From the NCBI GenBank assembly GCA_934091015.1, contig CAKOKM010000050.1, positions 1 through 6,117 on the forward strand: DNA of 6,117 nt. The letters run 5' to 3'. Within the stretch, counting starts at the first letter, position 1. The number at the start of each line of letters is the position of its first letter. The position numbers and the translations under genes are program-made. Shown here one piece after another: positions 1 through 5,619 of the stretch. Source of the stretch: an uncultured Bacilli bacterium. Its GTDB lineage: Bacteria > Bacillota_I > Bacilli_A > RF39 > UBA660. The notes beneath the pieces were generated by a model. The model was not told the DNA's origin and made no database searches. It saw only the letters and a program-made list of their open reading frames with translations.

Positions 1-10
1 ATTATTCTTG

Positions 11-16
11 TATAAT
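11..16 (+). promoter_or_regulatory. Probable -10 element of the ZIP-yebC-rluA unit
   Basis: A perfect TATAAT lies at 11-16. Its -35 partner would fall before the window start and cannot be checked. If it is used, transcription begins near 21-23. The leader would then be about 10 nt to the GTG at 33, or about 20 nt to the ATA at 42, and only the longer leader holds a Shine-Dalgarno sequence ahead of the start codon. The assignment rests on one hexamer and its position. Confidence 0.5.
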
Positions 17-29
17 AGTTACGTACAAA

Positions 30-37
30 GAGGTGAT
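30..37 (+). promoter_or_regulatory. Strong Shine-Dalgarno that argues for a start downstream of GTG 33
   Basis: GAGGTGAT at 30-37 is an eight-base match to the complement of the 16S rRNA 3' end. It overlaps the GTG at 33-35, so it cannot serve that codon. The in-frame codon at normal distance is ATA at 42-44, 4 nt after the motif. spoVAD at the other end of the window has the same layout: AAAGGTGAT, 5 nt, then ATG. This site therefore decides the start choice of the first gene. Confidence 0.6.
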
Positions 38-764
38 AAAAATAAAATTATTATTAAATTTAATAGCTGGTTTATTCTTTTTAATAGGTGTTCTAATATC
101 ATTAAAAAATAAAAATAATAAATCATTAGTCAACATCAGCATAGCATCTGCATTTATAGTACTAATATATTTAGCAATATTTGATATTCTACCTGAATGT
201 TTAGAAATGTTAGGAACTGAAAAAATATACTTATTATTTATTGGCATATTAGCCGGATTTTTAAGTATTTTACTATTAGAAAAATTAATACCAAATCACA
301 GTCATTACGAAAATTTAGAACATCATGAAAAACATTTAAATCACATCGGCATAATAACTTCACTAGCGCTCATACTACACAATATCGTTGAAGGAATAAG
401 TATTTATGCCATATCATCTAGTGATTTAAAATCAGGCCTATTATGTCTATTTGGTGTTGGAATGCACAATATCCCTTTTGGTATTGAAATAACAACCCTA
501 TTAAATAAAGAAAAAACAAATAAAAAGTGGATATACCTAACTTTATTAACATTTTCTACTTTTATTGGAGGTTTAATAATTTTAATCTTTGAAAAATACA
601 TGACAGACCTAGTACTAGGTTTCATGTTAAGTTTATCTTTAGGAATGATTTTATATCTTCTAATATTTGAATTATTCACTGAATTAAAAGAAAATTTTAA
701 TAAATCAAGTATTATTGGAATAATAATTGGCCTAATCGTAATGATTATTGGCCTAATAATATAA
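33..764 (+). CDS. ZIP-family divalent metal transporter with histidine-rich loop
   Basis: Membrane protein predicted to move Zn2+, Fe2+ or similar ions into the cytoplasm. The 243 residues carry about eight hydrophobic segments (roughly 5-23, 34-55, 65-85, 105-126, 133-153, 165-186, 192-213, 225-243), as in the ZIP fold. The segment-4 signature HNIVEG is at 116-121 and the segment-5 counterpart HNIPFG at 145-150. Family members usually have Glu where this protein has Phe149, so one ligand of the usual two-metal centre appears to be missing. The loop between segments 3 and 4 (residues 89-104) holds six histidines and several glutamates, typical of a metal-sensing or delivery loop. The GTG at 33 lies inside the Shine-Dalgarno sequence; the true start may be ATA at 42, giving a protein three residues shorter. 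It appears to lead an operon, with yebC 21 nt downstream. ZIP membership is secure; the substrate is not known. Confidence 0.87.
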   Translation: MIKIKLLLNLIAGLFFLIGVLISLKNKNNKSLVNISIASAFIVLIYLAIFDILPECLEMLGTEKIYLLFIGILAGFLSILLLEKLIPNHSHYENLEHHEKHLNHIGIITSLALILHNIVEGISIYAISSSDLKSGLLCLFGVGMHNIPFGIEITTLLNKEKTNKKWIYLTLLTFSTFIGGLIILIFEKYMTDLVLGFMLSLSLGMILYLLIFELFTELKENFNKSSIIGIIIGLIVMIIGLII

Positions 765-785
765 TAAAGAAAGAAGGAAATATAT

Positions 786-1502
786 ATGGGAAGAGCATAT
801 GAAGTAAGAAAAGCAAGTATTCAAAAAACAGGAGCAATGAAAGCTAAATTATATAGTAATTACGCCAAAGAAATATACTTAGCCGCCAAAGGAAATCCTG
901 AAATTGAAACAAATATTAATTTAAAAAGAGTTTGTGAAAAAGCCAAAAAAGAACAAGTACCTAGTGATATCATAAATAGAGCAATCGATAAAGCTAAAGG
1001 AGCCGGTGGAGAAGACTATCAAGAAGTTATTTATGAAGGATTTGGTCCTGGAAATAGTACGTTTATAATTAAAACCTTAACAGACAATGTAAATCGTACT
1101 GTAAGTTTTGTAAGAACAGCATTTAACAAAGTTCATAAATCATTAGGCGTAACCAATTCAGTATCATATAATTATGATTATCTAGGTGTAGTTGTATTTA
1201 ATAGTGATAAAGAAGAAGAAATTTTTGAAGCATTATTAAATGAAGGAATCGAATTAGTAGATTTCAACAACGAAAATGGTAAAATCACCATATCATGTAA
1301 TCCAACTGATTTTCATCATGTTAAAGACATTGTTGAAAAAATAGAACCAAATGTTGAATACATTTACGATGAAATTGGAAACTTTGCTAAAGAAGAAATA
1401 ACTCTAACTGGCGAAGATAAAGAACTATATGATCGCCTTTATAATATGTTAGAGGAAATAGATGATGTAACAGCTATCTACACTAATGTAAAAGAAGATT
1501 AA
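786..1502 (+). CDS. yebC: YebC/TACO1-family protein, YeeN/YeeI (YebC2) type
   Basis: Cytoplasmic protein of the YebC/PmpR/TACO1 family, 238 residues, full length. Members were long annotated as transcriptional regulators; recent work on the YebC2 branch and mitochondrial TACO1 supports a role in relieving ribosomes stalled on difficult sequences such as polyproline. The N-terminus MGRAYEVRKASIQKT, the KAKLYSNYAKEIY stretch (19-31) and the EGFGPG turn (84-89) match the YeeN/YeeI subfamily rather than classical YebC, which begins with a MAGHSKW-like sequence. The three-domain layout is visible: a basic helical N-terminal part (1-75), then two alpha/beta domains, with an acidic C-terminal end. 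ATG 786 follows GAAGGAAA at 773-780 at good spacing. The next gene starts 3 nt after its stop, so the two are probably translationally coupled. Family is certain; the functional statement comes from relatives. Confidence 0.93.
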   Translation: MGRAYEVRKASIQKTGAMKAKLYSNYAKEIYLAAKGNPEIETNINLKRVCEKAKKEQVPSDIINRAIDKAKGAGGEDYQEVIYEGFGPGNSTFIIKTLTDNVNRTVSFVRTAFNKVHKSLGVTNSVSYNYDYLGVVVFNSDKEEEIFEALLNEGIELVDFNNENGKITISCNPTDFHHVKDIVEKIEPNVEYIYDEIGNFAKEEITLTGEDKELYDRLYNMLEEIDDVTAIYTNVKED

Positions 1503-1505
1503 TAT

Positions 1506-2165
1506 ATGAAAAAATTAAATATTGCATTTGAAGATAAAAACATATTAGTTGTTTTAAAGCCATCAGGAATACTAACAATTGCAACCGATAAAGAAAAAGA
1601 AAAAACACTTTATCATGAAGTATATAACTATCTTCATAAAAAGAATCAAAAAGTATTTATTGTAAATAGATTAGACAAAGATACATCCGGATTTGTCGTA
1701 TTTGCTAAAAATGAAAAAGCTAAATTAAAATTTCAATCAACATGGGATAAAGTAATAAGAAAATATTATGGAGTAGTAATTGGAAAAATTGATAAACCAA
1801 ATAAAATAATAAATTACTTGTATGAAGGAAAAGATTTAAAAACATATCAAACAACAGACCCCAAAAAAGGTAAAAAATGTATCACTGAATACACTCCTAT
1901 TAAAAATACTAACAAATATACTTTACTAGATATAACCATCAAAACAGGAAGAAAAAATCAAATAAGAGTAACATTTTCTAGTCTTAATCATCCCTTAATC
2001 GGAGATAAAAAATATGGAGCAAACAAAAATCCAATAGGAAGATTAGGCCTTCATAATTACTATTTAAAATTTACTCATCCAATTACCAATGCTCAAATTG
2101 AACTTACTACTAAAGTTCCAAAAGAATTTGCTGAAATATTTGAAATAAAAAAGATATCATCCTAA
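1506..2165 (+). CDS. RluA-family 23S rRNA/tRNA pseudouridine synthase
   Basis: Converts uridine to pseudouridine in structured RNA. The 219 residues contain the RluA-family core only, with no S4 RNA-binding domain at the N-terminus, close to the length of E. coli RluA. The opening has the family's EDKNILVVLKPSG (9-21). The catalytic motif is VNRLDKDTSG at 53-62, with Asp58 as the catalytic residue; the histidine that often precedes RLD is Asn here. The second conserved block GRKNQIRVTF (148-157) followed by HPLIGDKKYG (162-171) is intact. ATG 1506 lies 3 nt after the yebC stop with only a weak purine stretch before it, suggesting coupled translation. The 3' end overlaps the convergent ZIP gene by 9 nt. 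The enzyme class is clear; the target base (for example 23S or tRNA-32 type sites) cannot be read from sequence. Confidence 0.9.
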   Translation: MKKLNIAFEDKNILVVLKPSGILTIATDKEKEKTLYHEVYNYLHKKNQKVFIVNRLDKDTSGFVVFAKNEKAKLKFQSTWDKVIRKYYGVVIGKIDKPNKIINYLYEGKDLKTYQTTDPKKGKKCITEYTPIKNTNKYTLLDITIKTGRKNQIRVTFSSLNHPLIGDKKYGANKNPIGRLGLHNYYLKFTHPITNAQIELTTKVPKEFAEIFEIKKISS

Positions 2166-2175
2166 AGAGATATCT
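2147..2175 (-). terminator. Weak intrinsic terminator for the rnjA-ZIP unit, inside the convergent overlap
   Basis: AGATATC at 2152-2158 pairs with GATATCT at 2169-2175 around a 10-nt loop. Read on the minus strand, the 7-bp stem is followed at once by a run of T (2151 down to 2147) and then ATTT. On the plus strand it is followed by A residues, so it fits as a terminator only for the minus-strand unit. The stem has just two G-C pairs, so strength is doubtful. It spans the stop codons of both converging genes. Confidence 0.4.
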
Positions 2176-2945
2176 AAAAACATCATAATAATAAATCCAA
2201 TTATTAAATAAAGAGCCATACGTTCTTTATTTTTATTTTGCATTGCCTCAGGCACTAATTCCGTAACAATTACATAAAACATTGATCCAGCAGCTAAAGA
2301 AAGTAAAAATGGTAATAAAACAGGTAACCTAAGAGCAATTAAAACTCCAATAACCCCACCAATTGGTTCAACTATAGCAGTTAATCCACCAATAACAAAT
2401 GATTTAAATTTACTATAACCATTTTTATATAATGGAAAACTAATAGCAGAACCTTCTGGAAAATTTTGAATACCAATTCCTATTGCTAATGATATAGCAG
2501 CCGTAATACTTGAAATGCTTCCATAATAAACACCAGCAAAAGCAACTCCAATTGCCATTCCTTCCGGAAAATTATGAATAGTCATCGAAAGTAATAAATT
2601 ATTAACATTATTTCTTTTTACCTTCTTTAATTTTTTTTCTTTATTATTATACAAATAATCACAAAAATAAATTAATAAAGCCCCAACCATAATTCCAATA
2701 GAAAGCAGTATAGATGCATTACAACCAATATCATCCGAACTATCCAGTGCTGGAATAATTAAAGAAAAAATTGAACTTGAAAGCATAATACCAGCAGATA
2801 TACTAAGAAGAATATCCATTAAATTTTGATTAACTTTTTTAACCAAAAATACAAGAGCAGCTCCTAGTGCTGTAACCAAAAATGTAAATGTACAAGCAAG
2901 CAATGCCTGATAAATTGGATTTAATTCAATAAAAAATTCTACCAT
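2157..2945 (-). CDS. ZIP-family metal transporter with canonical metal site (ZupT/GufA-like)
   Basis: Membrane importer of divalent metals such as Zn2+, 262 residues with about eight hydrophobic segments (near 10-36, 44-66, 80-98, 115-138, 146-172, 181-206, 208-232, 240-261). Both metal motifs are intact: HNFPEG at 124-129 in segment 4 and QNFPEG at 160-165 in segment 5, the ligand set expected for the ZIP binuclear centre. The segment 3-4 loop (about 100-116) is rich in lysine instead of histidine, unlike the other ZIP protein of this window. The N-terminus, FFIELNPIYQALLA, looks like that of bacterial GufA-type relatives, which supports ATG 2945, although no Shine-Dalgarno precedes it and TATAAT sits directly before it. 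It begins 30 nt after the rnjA stop on the same strand and is probably co-transcribed. The exact substrate is not determined. Confidence 0.92.
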   Translation of the reverse strand: MVEFFIELNPIYQALLACTFTFLVTALGAALVFLVKKVNQNLMDILLSISAGIMLSSSIFSLIIPALDSSDDIGCNASILLSIGIMVGALLIYFCDYLYNNKEKKLKKVKRNNVNNLLLSMTIHNFPEGMAIGVAFAGVYYGSISSITAAISLAIGIGIQNFPEGSAISFPLYKNGYSKFKSFVIGGLTAIVEPIGGVIGVLIALRLPVLLPFLLSLAAGSMFYVIVTELVPEAMQNKNKERMALYLIIGFIIMMFLDISLG

Positions 2946-2975
2946 ATTATATAGTATGATAGAATAAAAAATATG

Positions 2976-4640
2976 TTAATTTTTAACTTCCATAATAACA
3001 GGAATAATAATCGGCCTTCTACCTGTTAACTCATTAATAAAAGGAGATAATTCTAAAATAATTTGATTTTTTAAATCAACATAACTGTAACTATTTTTTA
3101 AAGATTCTCTAACAATGTTATTTACTTTGTCTTCAATACTTTTAATTAATTCCGCATTCTCATTAACTAAAATAAATCCTCTAGTAGTAATATTTGGCTT
3201 AAGTAAAAGTTCTCTTGTATTTGGATTAACATTTATAATAACACATAGAATACCTTCTTTAGACATAAATTGACGATCTCTAATAACAGAAGAACCAACA
3301 TCTCCAATTCTAGATCCATCTACATATACATCTCCTGCTTGGATATGCTTACCAATTCTTGCTCCGTCTTTAGTTAATTCAACAGAATCACCATTTTTAC
3401 AAATAAAGATATTTTCTTTAGGTATTCCACATAAACTAGCTAAATCACCATGCGTTTTAAGCATTCTATATTCACCATGAACTGGCATAAAATATTCAGG
3501 TTTAATAATTCTAAGCATCCATTTAAGTTCTTCTTGTTTAGCATGACCTGAAGTATGAATATCGGATAATTCTGAATTTGTATAAACTCTTACGCCTTTT
3601 AAATATAACTTATTAATAATTTTATTAATTGAAGCCTTATTTCCAGGAATTGGACTAGAAGAGAATACAACAATATCATCAGGTAATAATGAAATTTGTT
3701 TATGTGTTCCATTAGCAATTCTAGATAAAGCTGCAAGAGGTTCCCCTTGAGAACCAGTACATAAAATACAAATTTGATTCTTCTTTAAATCTTTAGCCTC
3801 ATTAGCATCAATAAATATTGTTTTATCAGTAATTAAATTATTCTTAATTGCAATTTCTTTCGCATTTTCCATAGATCTACCAAAAGTAACGATCTTACGA
3901 TTATTCTTTCTACAAGTTTCCACAATGTGTTTAATACGATAAATATTAGATGCAAATGTCGCAATAATAATTCTTGAAGTATGCATTGCAAATACATCAT
4001 TAAGTGCTTCGTCTACTAAAGACTCACTATTAGAGTATCCTGGAACACAGGCATTTGTACTATCGGCAAGTAAAATCTTTACTCCTTCCTTCCCAAGTTC
4101 AGCCATCTTATGAATATCAGCCATTGGTCCAATAGGTGTTAAATCAAACTTAAAATCTCCTGTTTCAAATATAGTTCCATTTGGTGTCTTAATAACAACT
4201 GCATAACTTCCTGGAATTGAGTGAGTAGTTCCTACAAAAGAAACTGTCATATATTTAAACTTTAACACAGTATCAGCATCAAACTCTTTTAAGTTTTTAT
4301 ATTCCATATTTTTATCTTCAAATTTTTTAACAATTAAATCACATGCAATTTTAGAAGCATAAATAACTGGAATATTAACATTTTGTAGTAAGAAAGTAAT
4401 ACCACCAATATGATCCTCATGTCCATGAGTTATAACTAATGCCTTAATTTTATCCTCATTTTGTTTTAAATATGTAATATCTTGAATAACATAATCAACA
4501 CCCAAAAGTCCTGCTTCTGGAAACATAACTCCGGCATCTATAATAACGATTTCATTTTTATGTTCAATAACATACATATTTTTTCCAACTTCACCTAATC
4601 CACCTAAAGCGAATATAGACGTAACTTCCTCATTTTTCAT
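2976..4640 (-). CDS. rnjA: Ribonuclease J (RNase J1-type)
   Basis: Metallo-beta-lactamase/beta-CASP ribonuclease of 554 residues, matching the usual length of about 555. RNase J has 5'-to-3' exonuclease and endonuclease activity and carries out mRNA decay and rRNA maturation in Gram-positive bacteria. All metal-binding motifs are present: HGHEDH at 72-77, His140 in GTTHSIPG, and Asp162 in GDFKFD. The beta-CASP part shows LADSTNA (191-197), HTSGH (362-366) and PVHGEYR (386-392). The C-terminal domain (about 455-554) includes the GRRPIIIPV end. The intact HGHEDH distinguishes it from Bacillus RNase J2, in which this motif is degraded, so an active enzyme is expected. ATG 4640 has a perfect AAGGAGG at 4650-4656 on the minus strand, 9 nt away, and a promoter at 4699-4727. 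It is the first gene of a unit with the ZIP gene and is divergent from the sigma gene. Confidence 0.97.
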   Translation of the reverse strand: MKNEEVTSIFALGGLGEVGKNMYVIEHKNEIVIIDAGVMFPEAGLLGVDYVIQDITYLKQNEDKIKALVITHGHEDHIGGITFLLQNVNIPVIYASKIACDLIVKKFEDKNMEYKNLKEFDADTVLKFKYMTVSFVGTTHSIPGSYAVVIKTPNGTIFETGDFKFDLTPIGPMADIHKMAELGKEGVKILLADSTNACVPGYSNSESLVDEALNDVFAMHTSRIIIATFASNIYRIKHIVETCRKNNRKIVTFGRSMENAKEIAIKNNLITDKTIFIDANEAKDLKKNQICILCTGSQGEPLAALSRIANGTHKQISLLPDDIVVFSSSPIPGNKASINKIINKLYLKGVRVYTNSELSDIHTSGHAKQEELKWMLRIIKPEYFMPVHGEYRMLKTHGDLASLCGIPKENIFICKNGDSVELTKDGARIGKHIQAGDVYVDGSRIGDVGSSVIRDRQFMSKEGILCVIINVNPNTRELLLKPNITTRGFILVNENAELIKSIEDKVNNIVRESLKNSYSYVDLKNQIILELSPFINELTGRRPIIIPVIMEVKN

Positions 4641-4649
4641 ATATATCTT

Positions 4650-4656
4650 CCTCCTT
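4650..4656 (-). promoter_or_regulatory. Shine-Dalgarno of rnjA
   Basis: The plus strand reads CCTCCTT, giving a perfect AAGGAGG for the minus-strand message, with a 9-nt gap to ATG 4640. It is the most consensus-like site in the window and fits a highly translated housekeeping gene. Confidence 0.85.
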
Positions 4657-4698
4657 AATAACTTAATAAAAAAATTTAAAAGTTCAAATTGCTAAATA

Positions 4699-4727
4699 AT
4701 TATAGTACATTTCTTTCATTTTGTCTA
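4699..4727 (-). promoter_or_regulatory. SigA-type promoter of rnjA
   Basis: Read on the minus strand, TAGACA (4727-4722, five of six bases to TTGACA) is separated by exactly 17 nt from a perfect TATAAT (4704-4699). The predicted start of transcription is near 4692, giving a leader of about 50 nt that includes AAGGAGG. The -35 element lies inside one arm of an inverted repeat (4720-4756), so a regulator could act here. Confidence 0.7.
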
Positions 4728-4756
4728 GTTTACACATTAAATTAAAATAGACCAAA
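4720..4756. repeat. Imperfect inverted repeat over the rnjA -35 element
   Basis: TTTGTCTAGTTTA (4720-4732) is mirrored by TAAAATAGACCAAA (4743-4756). The arms pair with one mismatch and one bulged C, around a centre of about 10 nt. The left arm contains the -35 element of rnjA, which would suit a repressor or other protein binding there. With such AT-rich DNA, chance symmetry is possible, although the TCTA/TAGA core with its G-C pairs is less trivial. Confidence 0.35.
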
Positions 4757-4859
4757 CTAAATTTACATCATAATGTGCCTAATAAAAGTAAACAATCAAA
4801 TTTATTTTTATATCTTTTCTAATTTTACTAATAACCATTTTACACACATACTTTACACA
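4729..4859 (+). repeat. Three copies of TTTACACA in the divergent intergenic region
   Basis: Identical octamers lie at 4729-4736, 4839-4846 and 4852-4859, all in the same direction; the last two are 13 nt apart. The first lies in the inverted repeat upstream of rnjA, the other two upstream of the Spo0A box. They could be binding sites for a factor shared by both genes, or -35-like TTTACA elements for the sigma gene, but I see no well-spaced consensus -10 for them. Apart from these, the rnjA promoter and the Spo0A box, I see nothing else in the 305 nt between 4641 and 4945: no small gene and no strong hairpin. Confidence 0.35.
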
Positions 4860-4883
4860 ATAAATTATCATAAAAAGATATAG

Positions 4884-4892
4884 ATTGTCGAA
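4884..4892 (+). promoter_or_regulatory. Spo0A box upstream of the sporulation sigma gene
   Basis: ATTGTCGAA matches the extended Spo0A consensus TTTGTCRAA at eight of nine positions and has the full TGTCGAA core (4886-4892). Spo0A is the master response regulator of sporulation, and in Bacillus it activates spoIIA, the operon that encodes SigF. The box ends 53 nt before the sigma ATG. Its TTGTCG could double as a poor -35, with CATAAA at 4910-4915 as a poor -10 (19-nt spacer), which would resemble Spo0A-dependent SigA promoters. I found no SigH-type AGGA/GAAT pair. The box itself is clear; its function is inferred. Confidence 0.55.
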
Positions 4893-4945
4893 GTTATTTA
4901 AGTGTCTCTCATAAAAAAGTATATTATTTTTGAAAGGAAGAAAAA

Positions 4946-5593
4946 ATGGAACAAGAAAAAATAATATTACAGCAGTATGAACCTTTAATTTACAAGGTCG
5001 CTAAAAATTTTTACAACGTCGAGTTATGTGATTTATATCAAGCTGGTAGTTTAGGTTTAATTAAAGCCTATCGCAATTACAATGAAAATGTTGGAAAAAA
5101 CTTTATAAACTTTGCCTATATGTATATCTACGGTGAAATGTTTGAGTTTGTAAATAATTCCCAAACTATTAAGTTAAACAAGGAATACCTACGGTTGTCA
5201 AAATCAATTAAAAAAGCTATCACCATGTTACAAGAAGAATTAGGTAGAACTCCAACAACAACTGAGTTAAGCGCATTTCTAGAAATAGATGAAGAAACTA
5301 TTATTAATATTTTAAATATTACCAAGGAATCCGTAAGTTTAGATGATAAAATAACTGATGATGGATCATCTTACATTGATACAATAGGGAAAACTATGGA
5401 TCTAGATAGTCAAATTTTAATTAATGATTCCTTAGAAACTCTTAGTGACCTAGAAAGGAAAGTCGTTTTAAGCAGGTACTTCGAAGATTTAACTCAAAGT
5501 GAAACAGCTAGTCTCTTAGGAATATCTCAAGTTAAAGTATCTCGAATTGAGAAAAAAGGTAAAGCCAAAATAAAAGAGTATATAAAAAGTTAA
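4946..5593 (+). CDS. Sporulation sigma factor, SigF-like (sigma-70 family)
   Basis: RNA polymerase sigma factor of 215 residues, about 40 shorter than Bacillus SigF, the loss being mostly at the N-terminus. Region 2 begins almost at once (about 8-84) with DLYQAGSLGLIKAY at 29-42; region 3 is about 85-131, with EELGRTPT at 97-104; region 4 is about 165-213. The region-4 helix-turn-helix LTQSETASLLGISQVKVSRI (182-201), followed by EKK, is closest to SigF; SigG has TQMEVAEEIGISQAQ there. Region 2.4, which reads the -10, is changed: SigF/SigG have a FIRDDG..KVSRS-like stretch, here FVNNSQTIKLNKE (68-80). Start ATG 4946 has AAAGGAAG at 4933-4940. The next gene, 26 nt on, is spoVAC, as sigF is followed by spoVA in Bacillus. 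No spoIIAA or spoIIAB lies upstream; they would have to be elsewhere or absent. SigF is favoured; SigG or a lineage-specific paralogue is possible. Confidence 0.85.
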   Translation: MEQEKIILQQYEPLIYKVAKNFYNVELCDLYQAGSLGLIKAYRNYNENVGKNFINFAYMYIYGEMFEFVNNSQTIKLNKEYLRLSKSIKKAITMLQEELGRTPTTTELSAFLEIDEETIINILNITKESVSLDDKITDDGSSYIDTIGKTMDLDSQILINDSLETLSDLERKVVLSRYFEDLTQSETASLLGISQVKVSRIEKKGKAKIKEYIKS

Positions 5594-5619
5594 TTGGTTA
5601 ATAATAAAAATGTGATTTT

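Noticed and set aside
2..247. Open reading frame on the minus strand opposite the first ZIP gene
   Set aside because: It lies antisense to a well-supported membrane protein gene and shows no recognisable motif; the open frame follows from AT-rich codon usage. The same applies to minus-strand frames at 404-679 and 5128-5325.
726..757. Direct repeat ATTGGCCTAAT (726-736 and 747-757)
   Set aside because: Both copies are in frame inside the last membrane helix of the ZIP protein and encode the same I-I-G-L-I pattern; a low-complexity hydrophobic helix explains them.
1662..1691. Asn in place of His before RLD in the pseudouridine synthase motif
   Set aside because: The catalytic Asp58 and the rest of the motif are intact, and the residue before RLD varies among pseudouridine synthases, so loss of function is not indicated.
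2974..2986. GTTAA-TTT-TTAAC hairpin at the rnjA 3' end as a terminator
   Set aside because: The stem is five A-T-rich pairs with a 3-nt loop and no downstream T-run on the minus strand; the ZIP gene starts 30 nt later, which fits co-transcription better.
4852..4884. TTTACA (4852-4857) with TATAGA (4879-4884) as a SigA promoter for the sigma gene
   Set aside because: The spacer is 21 nt and the -10 matches only four of six bases; it would also place the Spo0A box just downstream of the -10, where it would not activate. Left as a possibility only.
5594..5619. Possible SigF/SigG promoter between the sigma gene and spoVAC
   Set aside because: The 26-nt gap and the end of the sigma gene hold no convincing forespore -35/-10 pair at proper spacing.
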